64,000 nt of DNA from DAHUXD01 sp963736455 (GTDB lineage Bacteria; Acidobacteriota; Thermoanaerobaculia; UBA5066; Gp7-AA6): the NCBI GenBank assembly GCA_963736455.1, contig CAVTON010000001.1:1240001-1304000 (forward strand), in the 5' to 3' direction. Below, in pieces: positions 1 through 9,392 of this stretch. The notes beneath the pieces were generated by a model. It ran no database searches, was not told the origin of the DNA, and was given only the letters and a program-made list of their open reading frames with translations. A program made the position numbers and the translations under genes. The stretch's first letter is position 1. Each line of letters opens with the position of its first letter.

Positions 1-1
1 C

Positions 2-748
2 ATCGACGGCGGCAACTCGTATTACATCGACGACATCCGGCGGCAGAATGACCTGCGGGCGAAGGGAATCCACTACGTGGACGTGGGCACGAGCGGAGGC
101 GTCTGGGGACTCGAGCGCGGCTACTGCATGATGATCGGCGGCGACCGCGAGGCCGTCCAGCGCCTCGATCCGATCTTCAAGACGATCGCGCCGGGCCGCG
201 GGGACATTCCCCGCACGCCGGGACGCGAGGAGGCGAGCGGCACGTCCGAGGACGGCTACCTCCACTGCGGCCCGTCCGGCGCCGGCCACTTCGTCAAGAT
301 GGTCCACAACGGAATCGAGTACGGGATCATGGCGGCCTATGCCGAGGGACTGAACATCCTGAAGCACGCCAACGTCGGCAAGACCAAGGGTGAGGTCGAC
401 GCCGAGACCACTCCCCTGCGCAACCCCGAGCACTACCAGTACGACCTCGACCTTCCCGACATCGCCGAGGTCTGGCGGCGCGGCAGCGTGATCGCGTCGT
501 GGCTGCTCGACCTCACGGCCATCGCCCTTCTCGGCTCGCCCGACCTCGAGAACTTCGAGGGACGCGTCTCCGACTCGGGCGAAGGGCGCTGGACGATCCT
601 CGCCGCCATCGACGAGGGAACGCCGGCCGACGTCCTTACGGCCGCGCTCTACGAGCGATTCGCCTCCCGCGGCAACGCCGAATTCGCGAGCAAGCTGATG
701 TCGGCCATGCGCTACGAATTCGGCGGCCACCTCGAGAAGAAGGGCTGA
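2..748 (+). CDS. gnd: 6-phosphogluconate dehydrogenase, decarboxylating (5' end off-window)
   Basis: Oxidises 6-phosphogluconate to ribulose 5-phosphate and CO2 in the oxidative pentose phosphate pathway. The reading frame is open from base 2, so the Rossmann N-terminus (about 50 residues) lies outside the window; 248 residues are seen. The visible part begins with the conserved IDGGNSYYIDD segment, followed by the catalytic GYLHCGPSGAGHFVKMVHNG region and the all-helical C-terminal domain. The length to the end fits the short (about 300 aa) YqeC/GndA type rather than the long E. coli enzyme. It is followed after 5 bases by a glucokinase-like gene and then zwf, which fits a glucose-6-phosphate oxidation operon. 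Family assignment is firm; cofactor preference cannot be read here. Confidence 0.95.
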   Translation: MDGGNSYYIDDIRRQNDLRAKGIHYVDVGTSGGVWGLERGYCMMIGGDREAVQRLDPIFKTIAPGRGDIPRTPGREEASGTSEDGYLHCGPSGAGHFVKMVHNGIEYGIMAAYAEGLNILKHANVGKTKGEVDAETTPLRNPEHYQYDLDLPDIAEVWRRGSVIASWLLDLTAIALLGSPDLENFEGRVSDSGEGRWTILAAIDEGTPADVLTAALYERFASRGNAEFASKLMSAMRYEFGGHLEKKG

Positions 749-753
749 GCCGC

Positions 754-1521
754 GTGAAGTCGAAACCGCCCCGCCCTCCCGCCGGCGCGTCGAACGCCGC
801 TCACGACGCTCCGCGCACGCTCTGCATCGACATCGGCGGCACGGGAATCAAGACGCTCGTCGTCGGCACGGACGCAAAGCCGCTGACCGCGCGCCGGAGG
901 GTGGACACGCCGCGGCCCGCCACGCCTCGGGCCCTCGTCAAGGCGATTCTCGACCTCGCGAGACAACAGGGCTCCTTCGATCGCGTCTCGGTCGGGTTTC
1001 CCGGCGTCGTCCGGCGCGGCGTCGTCGAGACGGCGTTCAACCTGCACGACAGCTGGATCGGCGTGGACATCGACCGGCTGCTCACCCGCGAGCTCGGCCG
1101 GCCCGTGCGCGCCGCCAACGACGCCGACGTCCAGGGGCTCGGCGCCGTCCGCGGAAAAGGCGTCGAGCTCGTCGTGACGCTCGGGACCGGCTTCGGCTCG
1201 GCGCTCTTCATGGACGGCCGGCTCGTCCCGAACCTCCAGCTCGCCCACCACGCCGGCTGGGATGCGAAGACGTACGAGGACGAGCTCGGCAACGCGGCGC
1301 GCAAGAAGGCCGGCCGGAAGCGGTGGAACAAGCGCCTGCGCAAGGCGATCGCCACGCTCGACGCGCTCTTCAGCTACGACCGCCTCTACATCGGGGGCGG
1401 CAATGCCGCCCGGATCCGGATCGACCTTCCGGAGAAGGTCCGGATCGTTTCCAACGTCGAGGGCCTGCTCGGAGGCGTGGCTCTCTGGAACGGCACGGAG
1501 AACTCCTATGGCGTCCGCTGA
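754..1521 (+). CDS. ROK-family glucokinase, polyphosphate-glucokinase-like
   Basis: Predicted to phosphorylate glucose to glucose 6-phosphate using ATP or polyphosphate. The 255-aa product has the phosphate-binding motif DIGGTGIKTLVV near residue 30, the catalytic-aspartate region NDADVQGLG and the TLGTGFGSALF loop. The CxCG zinc motif of ordinary ROK kinases is absent, and the basic stretch GNAARKKAGRKRWNKRLRK resembles polyphosphate glucokinases, so that subtype is likely. The GTG at 754, five bases after the gnd stop, is chosen because upstream in-frame sequence is gnd coding DNA. Its end overlaps zwf by 14 bases. Phosphoryl donor choice is inference. Confidence 0.85.
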   Translation: MKSKPPRPPAGASNAAHDAPRTLCIDIGGTGIKTLVVGTDAKPLTARRRVDTPRPATPRALVKAILDLARQQGSFDRVSVGFPGVVRRGVVETAFNLHDSWIGVDIDRLLTRELGRPVRAANDADVQGLGAVRGKGVELVVTLGTGFGSALFMDGRLVPNLQLAHHAGWDAKTYEDELGNAARKKAGRKRWNKRLRKAIATLDALFSYDRLYIGGGNAARIRIDLPEKVRIVSNVEGLLGGVALWNGTENSYGVR

Positions 1522-2905
1522 GTCCGAAGCGGAGAATCCCGTCGCGTCCGACGCGCTGGTCTTCTTCGGCGCGACCGGGGATCTCGCCTACAAGAAGATC
1601 TTCCCCTCCCTGCAGGGCATGGTGCGGCGCGGCTTCCTGAAGGTCCCGGTGATCGGCGTGGCCAAGTCGGGATGGACGATCGAGCAGCTGCGCGACCGCG
1701 CCCGCGCCAGCCTGAAAGAGTTCGGCGGCGGCGTGGACGAAGCGGCCTTCGCGAAGCTGTCCTCGCTCCTGCAATACATCGACGGCGACTATTCCGATCC
1801 GGCGACCTTCACGATGCTGCGCCAGGCGCTCGGCAAGGCCGCGCATCCGGCGCACTACCTCGCGATCCCGCCGAGCCTCTTCGGAGCCGTGGTCGAGCAG
1901 CTCGGGAAGTCCGGCTGCGCCGACGGAGCGCGCGTCATCGTCGAGAAGCCGTTTGGACACAACTTCGCGACCGCCCGCCAGCTCAACCAGACCCTGCACA
2001 CGGCGTTTCCGGAGGCCTCCGTCTTCCGCATCGACCACTACCTCGGCAAGGAGGCGGTCGAGAACCTCCTCTTCTTCCGCTTCGCGAACACGTTCCTCGA
2101 ACCGATCTGGAACCGCAACTACGTCGAATGCGTCCAGATCACGATGGCCGAGCAATTCGGCGTGCAGGGCCGGGGCAAGTTCTACGACGAGACCGGCGCG
2201 ATCCGCGACGTCATCGAGAACCATCTCCTCCAGGTCGTCGGCTATCTCGCGATGGAGCCTCCCATCTCGGTGGATGCGGATCGCATCCGCGACGAGCAGG
2301 TCAAGATCTTCCGCGCGATCCGGCCACTCGAGCCCCGGGACGTCGTCCGCGGACAGTTCGACGGGTACCGCAAGGAGCCGGGCGTCAAGCCCGACTCGAC
2401 GGTCGAGACGTTCGCGGCCGTGCATCTCGAGATCGACTCGTGGCGCTGGGCGGGCGTGCCGTTCTTCATCCGCGCCGGCAAGAGCCTTCCCCTGACCGCC
2501 ACCGAGGTCGTGGTGGACCTCAAGCGTCCTCCGCTCTCGCGCCTCTCCGCCGAGGAGAGCAACTACTTCCGGTTCCGCCTCGGCCCGAAGATCTCGATCT
2601 CGATCGGCGCCCGCGTCAAGAAGCCGGGCTCCGAGATGCAGTCGATGCCGACGGAGCTGATGGCCGTGCAGACCGGCAAGGACGAGGTGGACGCCTATGA
2701 GCGGCTCCTGACCGACGCCATGAAGGGCGACCCGACGCTGTTCGTCCGCGAGGACGCGGTCGAGGCCGCGTGGAAGGTCGTGGACGGCGTGCTCGACGAT
2801 GCGACTCCGGTCCACCCCTACGCGCCCGGGAGCTGGGGCCCGACCGAGGCCGATCGACTGACGGCCGGGCTCGAGGGCTGGGCCAACCCGGCCGCGGAGC
2901 CGTGA
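1508..2905 (+). CDS. zwf: Glucose-6-phosphate 1-dehydrogenase
   Basis: Catalyses the first step of the oxidative pentose phosphate pathway, glucose 6-phosphate to 6-phosphogluconolactone, making NADPH. The 465-aa product has the N-terminal dinucleotide motif FGATGDLAYKKIFPSL, the EKPFGHN segment and the substrate-binding motif RIDHYLGKEAVENL, all expected for the family, and near-normal length. The ATG at 1508 lies inside the end of the kinase gene and gives the natural N-terminus. The stop overlaps the next start (GTGA), so the whole cluster looks translationally coupled. No 6-phosphogluconolactonase gene is visible nearby. Confidence 0.97.
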   Translation: MASAESEAENPVASDALVFFGATGDLAYKKIFPSLQGMVRRGFLKVPVIGVAKSGWTIEQLRDRARASLKEFGGGVDEAAFAKLSSLLQYIDGDYSDPATFTMLRQALGKAAHPAHYLAIPPSLFGAVVEQLGKSGCADGARVIVEKPFGHNFATARQLNQTLHTAFPEASVFRIDHYLGKEAVENLLFFRFANTFLEPIWNRNYVECVQITMAEQFGVQGRGKFYDETGAIRDVIENHLLQVVGYLAMEPPISVDADRIRDEQVKIFRAIRPLEPRDVVRGQFDGYRKEPGVKPDSTVETFAAVHLEIDSWRWAGVPFFIRAGKSLPLTATEVVVDLKRPPLSRLSAEESNYFRFRLGPKISISIGARVKKPGSEMQSMPTELMAVQTGKDEVDAYERLLTDAMKGDPTLFVREDAVEAAWKVVDGVLDDATPVHPYAPGSWGPTEADRLTAGLEGWANPAAEP

Positions 2906-5589
2906 AGCCGACCCCCGCCGAAACGGCCGAGGGCCGCCGCCTCGCCGACAACGACCGCCGCGCCGCGCACTGGAATCGCTGGGGCCCTTTCCTCTCCGAG
3001 CGCGCCTGGGGCACGGTCCGCGAGGACTACAGCCCGAACGGCACGGCGTGGGACTACTTTCCCCACGACCATGCGCGCTCGCGGGCGTACCGCTGGAACG
3101 AGGACGGCCTGGCCGGCATCTCGGACCGACACCAGCTCCTGTGTTTCGCGCTGGCACTCTGGAACGGCCGCGATCCGATCCTGAAGGAGAGGCCCTTCGG
3201 GCTCTCCAACTCCCAGGGCAATCACGGCGAGGACGTCAAGGAGTACTGGTTCTACCTGGACTCGACCCCGACGCACTCCTACATGAAGTATCTCTACAAG
3301 TATCCGCAGGCCGAGTACCCGTACGACCGCCTGATCGAAGAAAACGGCCGGCGCTCGATCGAAGATCCCGAGTTCGAGCTGCTCGACACCGGCATCTTCG
3401 CGGAGAACCGCTACTTCGACGTCTTCGTCGAGTACGCGAAGAGCTCGCCGGAGGACATCCTCGTCGAGATCAACGTCTTCAACCGGGGGCCCGAGAAGGC
3501 CTCGATCGATCTGCTCCCGACCGCCTGGTTCCGCAACACGTGGTCCTGGAAACCGAACCGGCCGCGGCCCTCCGCCATCTCCGTCGAGCGGCCCGGCGGC
3601 CGCCTCGCGATCCAGCTCGAGGAGGCGTATCTCGGCCGGCGGTTCCTCCACGCCCAGCCGGGAGGGGAGCTGCTCTTCACCGAGAACGAGACCAACTTCG
3701 CCCGGATCTTCGGCTCCCGCAATCCCGGAGCCTACGTCAAGGACGCCTTTCACGAGTACGTCGTCCACGGCCGCCGCGAGGCGATCAATCCCGAACGGTG
3801 CGGCACGAAGGCGGCCGCCCGATACCGCCTCGAGATCCCTGCCGGCGGTACGGCTCGCGTGCGGCTGCGCCTGACCGAGGCGGAGTGGAAAGAGGGCGGC
3901 CCGCTCGGCGAGGACTTCGACCGGGCCCTCGCCCTCCGCCGGACCGAGGCCGACGAGTACTACGCCGCCGTCATCCCCGACGCGCTGTCCCGGGAGGAGA
4001 AGAGCGTCATGCGCCAGGCGTTCGCCGGGATGCTGTGGTCGAAGCAGTTCTACAAGTACGACGTCCGCCAGTGGCTCGACGGCGATGCCCTCGAGCCTCC
4101 CCCGCCCGAGTCGCGCAAGACCGGCCGCAACAGCGACTGGCGGCACATCTTCAACTCCGACGTTCTCTCGATGCCCGACACCTGGGAGTTCCCCTGGTAC
4201 GCCGCGTGGGACCTGGCGTTCCACTGCGTGGTCCTCTCTCTCGTGGACGCGCAGTTCGCCAAGGATCAGCTCGTCCTGATGCTGCGCGAGTGGTACATGC
4301 ACCCGAACGGGCAGATCCCGGCCTACGAGTGGAATTTCGCCGACGTGAACCCGCCGGTCCACGCCTGGGCCGCCCTGCGCGTTTTCCAGATCGAACGCGC
4401 CAAGACCGGCAAGGGCGACCGCATGTTCCTCGAACGGGTCTTCCACAAGCTGCTGCTCAATTTCGATTGGTGGGTCAATCGCAAGGACGCGCTCGGCAAC
4501 AACATCTTCCAGGGCGGCTTCCTCGGTCTCGACAACATCGGGATCTTCGACCGCAACATGCCGCTGCCCGAGGGCTGGGTCCTCTCCCAGGCCGACGGCA
4601 CCGCGTGGATGGCGATGTACTGCCTGAACCTCCTCGGCATGGCGCTCGAGCTCGCGAGCGAGGACCCCGTCTACGAGGACGTCGCGAGCAAGTTCTGGGA
4701 GCACTTCGTCTACATCGCGCACGCGATCCAGCGGCCGGAGAACCCCGAGCTCGGCCTCTGGGACGAGAAGGACGGCTTCTTCTACGACGAGATCCATCAC
4801 CCCGACGGACGCCAGGTCCCGATCCGCGTGCGGTCGCTCGTGGGCCTGCTTCCCCTCACCGCGGTCGTCACCGGCGATTCGGCCCTGATCAACCGGTTCC
4901 CCAGCTTCAAGCGGCGCATGGAGTGGTTCTTCGAGCACCGCCAGGATCTCACGCGAGCCTGCGCCTCCATGACCCAGCACGGCAGGGACGAGCGGATCCT
5001 GATGTCCGTCGTCCGGCCCGAGCAGTTGAAGCGGGTCCTCGGCTACATGCTCGACGAGTCGGAGTTTCTGTCACCGTATGGGCTCCGGTCGGTCTCGAGA
5101 TACCACCGCGAGCACCCGTACGAGGCCCAGACCCGCGGCCGGACCTTCCGCCTCGACTACGAGCCCGGCGAGTCGCGGACGAAGCTCTTCGGCGGGAACT
5201 CGAACTGGCGGGGACCGATCTGGTTTCCGCTGAACTATCTGATCGTCGAGTCGCTCAAGCGATATCACCTCTACTTCGGCGACACGTTCAAGGTGGAGTG
5301 TCCGACGGGATCGGGGACGATGATGACGCTCAAGGAGGTCTCGCACGAGCTCGCGAGGCGCCTCTCGAGGATCTTCCTGCCCGACGCGAGCGGCCGGCGG
5401 CCCGTCTTCGGCGGCTACGAGACCCTGCAGACGGACCCGCACTGGCGCGACTACATCCTCTTTCACGAATACTTCCACGGCGACTCCGGCGCCGGGCTCG
5501 GGGCGAGCCACCAGACGGGCTGGACCGGCCTGGTCGCCAAGCTCCTCGACGAGATCGGCGACCCGCGCGGCTCGACCCTGCGCGGCTAG
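2902..5589 (+). CDS. GH63-like (MGH1-type) glucosidase
   Basis: Large 895-aa glycoside hydrolase of the group usually annotated simply as glucosidase (MGH1-like/GH63-like (alpha/alpha)6 barrel). No signal peptide is seen (start KPTPAETAEGRRLADNDRR), so it is probably cytoplasmic. Recognisable blocks include WNRWGPFLSERAWGTVREDY at the N-terminus, a beta-rich domain, then barrel motifs such as WDLAFHC, PAYEWNFADVNPPVHAWA with acidic residues suited to catalysis, and GGNSNWRGPIWFPLNYL. The GTG at 2902 overlaps the zwf stop. Placement after glucokinase and zwf suggests that glucose released from an internal glycan or compatible solute feeds the pentose phosphate pathway; the substrate itself is unknown. 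Confidence 0.85.
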   Translation: MKPTPAETAEGRRLADNDRRAAHWNRWGPFLSERAWGTVREDYSPNGTAWDYFPHDHARSRAYRWNEDGLAGISDRHQLLCFALALWNGRDPILKERPFGLSNSQGNHGEDVKEYWFYLDSTPTHSYMKYLYKYPQAEYPYDRLIEENGRRSIEDPEFELLDTGIFAENRYFDVFVEYAKSSPEDILVEINVFNRGPEKASIDLLPTAWFRNTWSWKPNRPRPSAISVERPGGRLAIQLEEAYLGRRFLHAQPGGELLFTENETNFARIFGSRNPGAYVKDAFHEYVVHGRREAINPERCGTKAAARYRLEIPAGGTARVRLRLTEAEWKEGGPLGEDFDRALALRRTEADEYYAAVIPDALSREEKSVMRQAFAGMLWSKQFYKYDVRQWLDGDALEPPPPESRKTGRNSDWRHIFNSDVLSMPDTWEFPWYAAWDLAFHCVVLSLVDAQFAKDQLVLMLREWYMHPNGQIPAYEWNFADVNPPVHAWAALRVFQIERAKTGKGDRMFLERVFHKLLLNFDWWVNRKDALGNNIFQGGFLGLDNIGIFDRNMPLPEGWVLSQADGTAWMAMYCLNLLGMALELASEDPVYEDVASKFWEHFVYIAHAIQRPENPELGLWDEKDGFFYDEIHHPDGRQVPIRVRSLVGLLPLTAVVTGDSALINRFPSFKRRMEWFFEHRQDLTRACASMTQHGRDERILMSVVRPEQLKRVLGYMLDESEFLSPYGLRSVSRYHREHPYEAQTRGRTFRLDYEPGESRTKLFGGNSNWRGPIWFPLNYLIVESLKRYHLYFGDTFKVECPTGSGTMMTLKEVSHELARRLSRIFLPDASGRRPVFGGYETLQTDPHWRDYILFHEYFHGDSGAGLGASHQTGWTGLVAKLLDEIGDPRGSTLRG

Positions 5590-6659
5590 GCCGCCGGCGG
5601 CGACGCGGGCGGCGCGGATCCGCGCCGGATCTGCGAGGCCTGGCGAACGATGCCGTTGAAGATCTGCAGCGGCAGGTGCAGGCGCACGCCCCAGGCCTTC
5701 TCGTCGTGCTCGGCCAGCGGAAACGCGAAGTGCATGAGGTCTTCGCCGTAGATCCAGCCCCTCGCGACGAGGGCCATGGCCATCGAGAGCGTGACCTCGT
5801 AGTTGTCCTCGGGCCAGCCGCTGTCGAGATAGAAGCGGGCCTCCCGCCGCGGCTCGGCGAGGACGCGCTCGAGGAGGTCGTCGCGATATCCGAAGGTGCT
5901 CGAGAGGCAGGCCGCGCCGCCGAAGACGTCCGACGAATCCCACGCCAGGAAGAAGGACACCACACCTCCGAGCGACGAGCCAATGACCGCCGTGCTGCGG
6001 GGACCGGGAAGGGTCCGGAAATCCTGGTCGATGCGCGTCTTGACCTCGCCGGAAAGAGACGCCGCATAGGTCTCGTAGCCGGGCTTCGTGTATTCCGCGA
6101 GACGGTCCTTCGAGTACACGCCGACGACGAGGAAGTCGTCCACGGCGCTCATCGTGTCGAGCAGGCCGATCGTCCGGTCCACCTGCCAGTCCTGGCCGAG
6201 AAACGCCTCGTCCGGAAAGAACAGGTTCTGGCCGTCCTGCATGTAGAGCACCGGGTAGCGCTTGAGCGTGTTCTCGCGATACCCCGGAGGGAGATAGACG
6301 CGGAGCCGGTGGCGGCGGCCGAGCCGCGTCGAGTCGAACTCGATCGGCGCGGCGAAGTGACCGCCCCCGGCCGTCCGGAAGTGAGGGTACACGGGCCGCG
6401 TATCCGGCTCCGTCATGAGCACGAGGCGGTTCGCGCCGGGCGTCCAGAAGACGGCGCCGCCCACGCGGAGGACCGGCTTGAAGTAGAGGAACGGCTTGGG
6501 CGATTCGACCGTGAACGTGAGCGTGTGGCCGCCGTCGCTCGGTGCGTCCGCCTCGATGTCGCGGGTCCAGTCCTGCTCCGTCCGCAGGACGATGCGGCCC
6601 TCGGCCAGCGGATAGACGACGCGCAGCGTGCGGCGGAAGACCGGGCTCGCCGGCGTCAC
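5586..6659 (-). CDS. Putative esterase, alpha/beta hydrolase (esterase D / Fes-like)
   Basis: About 357 aa. An N-terminal beta-rich segment (roughly residues 1-120) resembles the carbohydrate-binding-like domain seen before enterochelin-esterase-type hydrolases. The hydrolase domain contains YPVLYMQDGQNLF, the nucleophile elbow GSSLGG (in VIGSSLGGVVSFF), an acidic SGWPEDNYE segment and a late histidine in AEHDEKAW, a plausible Ser-Asp-His triad. The substrate cannot be named. The start is uncertain: GTG at 6659 has a weak upstream GGAG, while TTG at 6680 would give a 4-base TTGA overlap with the preceding gene. Its stop overlaps the convergent glucosidase stop. Confidence 0.8.
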   Translation of the reverse strand: MTPASPVFRRTLRVVYPLAEGRIVLRTEQDWTRDIEADAPSDGGHTLTFTVESPKPFLYFKPVLRVGGAVFWTPGANRLVLMTEPDTRPVYPHFRTAGGGHFAAPIEFDSTRLGRRHRLRVYLPPGYRENTLKRYPVLYMQDGQNLFFPDEAFLGQDWQVDRTIGLLDTMSAVDDFLVVGVYSKDRLAEYTKPGYETYAASLSGEVKTRIDQDFRTLPGPRSTAVIGSSLGGVVSFFLAWDSSDVFGGAACLSSTFGYRDDLLERVLAEPRREARFYLDSGWPEDNYEVTLSMAMALVARGWIYGEDLMHFAFPLAEHDEKAWGVRLHLPLQIFNGIVRQASQIRRGSAPPASPPAA

Positions 6660-6676
6660 CGGAGGCGGTCTCCGAC

Positions 6677-7723
6677 TCAACGCTTCTTTCCGGCCCACTG
6701 GTCGCCGATGCCGGGGCCGAACCAGTGCCCGCTGTTCAGGTCGTAATACATGCCGATCTGCGTGTACGGGATCCGCAGCACGTCGAAGCCGAAGTAGAGG
6801 ATCTTGCTCCACCACTTGTCGGGGGGGACGTGGAGGGCCCGGAGAATCTCGCCGAAGTTCAGGCCGAGCTCGAATCCCACCTCCCGCGCCCGCAGGTCGG
6901 GGTTCGCGTACGGATATCCCTTCGCCGAATAGCTGACGGAAACCATCAGATAACGCGCCAGCCACGGATCGAACCGCATGCGCCGTCCGAGGCCGGCGAT
7001 CTTCAGGTCGGCCGTGTAGATCTCCTGCGTGTAGTCCTTGCCGGTGCCGCCGTAGGGGCAGCACACCGCCGGAGGCTCCGGCACGAGGCCCGCGCGGTAT
7101 CCCACGAGGTCGTCGAGGCCGTAGTGCGCGATCCCGATCGCGGAGACGGCGCCGATCCAGTCCATCACGAGATCTTCGTAGGAGAACCCGTACTTGCCGC
7201 GGCCGTCCCCGAGCTCGGTCACGAGGCCGGCCGCCATCGACACGGCGCCGCCGAGCAGGACCGCGTCGTCCTTCTTCATGCCCAGCTCGAGGTTCACACC
7301 GGCGAGGAGTTTCGCGACGATGTAGTACGACACGACGTGCGAGGCCTTGTCGCCTCCTCCCGCGTAGGTGTTCTGGCCGAGCCAGCCCTCGCGCGTGAAG
7401 TGCCACTTCTGGTTCGGGCCGTCGCCGAAGGAGTTCCAGGCGGACCCGACGAGCGTGGCCCCCGACGCGACGCCGATCCAGAAGGAGTGGACCTTCTTCT
7501 CGGGAGCGTCGGCCGGCGGGTCGGATTCCGCGGCGAGAGCGTCCGCGAGGTCGGGCAGCGCGGACGGCGCCGCGCCGCCGTCCTGGAGGACGCGGTGGAA
7601 CGACTCGGCGAATCCGGTCCCCTCCGCCGCCGGCGCGAAACCGGGCGGCGCCTCGGCGCGCGCGGCGGCGGCGAGGAGCGCGCCCGCGAGCGCTCCGGCG
7701 AGGGCCCGGACGGCGAGACTCAA
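6677..7723 (-). CDS. DUF2279/YfiM-like envelope protein
   Basis: The 348-aa product begins with a hydrophobic, alanine-rich signal segment (about residues 1-25) and so is likely exported. The central block SHVVSYYIVAKLLAGVNLEL, followed by a glycine-rich MAAGLVTELGDG and an EDLVMDWIGAVSAIG helix, matches the DUF2279 family of predicted periplasmic lipoproteins and membrane proteins of unknown function. A C-terminal extension ends WFGPGIGDQWAGKKR. The TTG at 7723 gives a TTGA overlap with the mscS stop and a clean signal peptide; no ATG or GTG fits better. Function unknown. Confidence 0.7.
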   Translation of the reverse strand: MSLAVRALAGALAGALLAAAARAEAPPGFAPAAEGTGFAESFHRVLQDGGAAPSALPDLADALAAESDPPADAPEKKVHSFWIGVASGATLVGSAWNSFGDGPNQKWHFTREGWLGQNTYAGGGDKASHVVSYYIVAKLLAGVNLELGMKKDDAVLLGGAVSMAAGLVTELGDGRGKYGFSYEDLVMDWIGAVSAIGIAHYGLDDLVGYRAGLVPEPPAVCCPYGGTGKDYTQEIYTADLKIAGLGRRMRFDPWLARYLMVSVSYSAKGYPYANPDLRAREVGFELGLNFGEILRALHVPPDKWWSKILYFGFDVLRIPYTQIGMYYDLNSGHWFGPGIGDQWAGKKR

Positions 7724-9351
7724 GCGGGAGTCCGATCCTTCGGAGCCGGAGCGGCCGCGACCGGATGCACGTGGACCGTCTGCGTCGGAAACGCGACGGA
7801 GGTGCCGGCCTGGTCGACGATCTCGAGCAGGCGCAGCAACAGCTCCTCCTGGACGCCCAGGAACTCCGGGTAGCTCTCCGCGCGGACATAGGCGAACACG
7901 TCCACGTCGAGCGAGGACGCTCCGAGGCGCATGAAGCGCACCCGCGACCCCTCCGTCTCGACGCGAGGATCGGCGATCAACACGTCGCGGATGCTCTGGA
8001 GCACCTGGCGCATCTGCGCCGGCGTCGTCTCGTACGCCAGGCCCACGGTCGGATGAAACCAGAACTTGTCGCGCCGTGTCAGGTTTTCGATCTGGCCGGC
8101 CATGACCGCGCCGTTGGGGATGCTCACGACGGTGCGCTCGTTGGTGCGCAGGCGCGTCGCCCAGAGCGTGACGTCCTCGATTTCGCCCTGCTGGCCGCCG
8201 ATCCGGCACGTATCGCCGACCGTCATCGGCTTGTCGGCGAGCATGGCGAAGCCGGCGAAGACGTTCTCGAGGCTCTTCTGGGCCGCGAACGCCACGACGA
8301 GGCCGCCGATGCCGAGTCCCGCGAGCGTCGCCGTGACGTTGACCCCGAAGACGGGCAGCGCGAGGATCAGGACGATCAGGAAGGCCGCCCCCCGCAGCGC
8401 CCGGCGGCCGAACGACAGCGTGGCCCGGCCGGCCCCGCCTCCCGCCGGCATGACGCGGCGCAGCAGGAACCGGTCGACCACGTCCACGATCCGCAGCAGC
8501 AGCCACAGGAACGCGACGAGGAGCAGGACGTAGAGCAGCCGGTTGTAGTAAATCCGGTAGAGGATCGGGATTCCGATCCAGAAGACCGCGACGCGGTGCA
8601 GCAGCAGGGTCAGGAGCAGCGTGCCGGGGCTGCGCGCGCGCGACTGCCACTCGCCCGCGGCGCGCTTGTGGCGGACGAGACGCACGAGGGTGAAGATTCC
8701 GCCGAGCAGGACCCAGGACACCCCGTAGAGGACCGGCAGCAGGAGCAGGAACGCGATGATCTGCCAGAGGGCGAGCGAACCCACGTGGTGGCGGACGAGA
8801 ATCGCCGGAAGCCTGGCCTCCACGGCCGTGATTCCGAGCTCGCCGTAGAGGCGCTGCGCTTCGCGGATCGTCTCCCAGGAGAAGAGCCAGATCGCCGGCG
8901 ATCCCGGGGTCTCCTTCCGGACGAGGAGGACGTCGATGCGCCCGTCGACGCCGAGGATCTCCCCCACCTTCTCGACGTCCGGTGGCAGGCCGTCGTCGAG
9001 CGTTCCGCGGGGAGAGCGGCTGATGCTCTCGAGGGTCGTCGAGACGAAGCGGTGATCCAGCACCGCCTGGAGCTCGCGGGCGATGTCCTCGCGCTGGGGG
9101 CGCAGCGACGCCGGGATCTGGAGGTATTCCGCCGCGTTGCCATAGCTCCCCTTCTCGATGGCATGGAGAAACCCGAAGAAGCAGCCGTACGGTGTCTCGC
9201 GCCCGTAGGGATCGGCCGCCGCCTCCTCCGCCGCCGACGGGGTCGGCGAGAGCGTCAGGGGAATCTGACCGGCGGCGAAGGCCGCCGCGGCGAGCGGGAA
9301 GACGAGCGCGGCGAGTCCGGCCCGACGAAAACGCGAAGACAGCGGCGTCAT
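7720..9351 (-). CDS. MscS-family mechanosensitive ion channel
   Basis: 543 aa. A signal-like N-terminus (residues 1-27) is followed by an extra periplasmic domain (about 30-180) not present in E. coli MscS. Several membrane helices follow (about 200-350), and then the MscS core: pore helix LAGLGIGGLVVAFAAQKSLENVFAG, beta domain ADKPMTVGDTCRIGGQQGEIEDVTLWATRLRT, and a C-terminal alpha/beta domain. It probably opens under membrane tension to release solutes. It sits in the Mla-type operon, 41 bases after the auxiliary lipoprotein gene and overlapping the next gene by four bases, hinting at a shared envelope-stress role (inference). Confidence 0.93.
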   Translation of the reverse strand: MTPLSSRFRRAGLAALVFPLAAAAFAAGQIPLTLSPTPSAAEEAAADPYGRETPYGCFFGFLHAIEKGSYGNAAEYLQIPASLRPQREDIARELQAVLDHRFVSTTLESISRSPRGTLDDGLPPDVEKVGEILGVDGRIDVLLVRKETPGSPAIWLFSWETIREAQRLYGELGITAVEARLPAILVRHHVGSLALWQIIAFLLLLPVLYGVSWVLLGGIFTLVRLVRHKRAAGEWQSRARSPGTLLLTLLLHRVAVFWIGIPILYRIYYNRLLYVLLLVAFLWLLLRIVDVVDRFLLRRVMPAGGGAGRATLSFGRRALRGAAFLIVLILALPVFGVNVTATLAGLGIGGLVVAFAAQKSLENVFAGFAMLADKPMTVGDTCRIGGQQGEIEDVTLWATRLRTNERTVVSIPNGAVMAGQIENLTRRDKFWFHPTVGLAYETTPAQMRQVLQSIRDVLIADPRVETEGSRVRFMRLGASSLDVDVFAYVRAESYPEFLGVQEELLLRLLEIVDQAGTSVAFPTQTVHVHPVAAAPAPKDRTPA

Positions 9352-9392
9352 GCGGAGACGGAGTTTAGCCGACGTCGGCGGCGCGATCGGCG

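Noticed and set aside
3048..6746. A 1232-codon open frame in another phase over the glucosidase and esterase
   Set aside because: Arg/Pro/Ala-rich composition without motifs; the glucosidase frame in the same DNA is clearly the gene.
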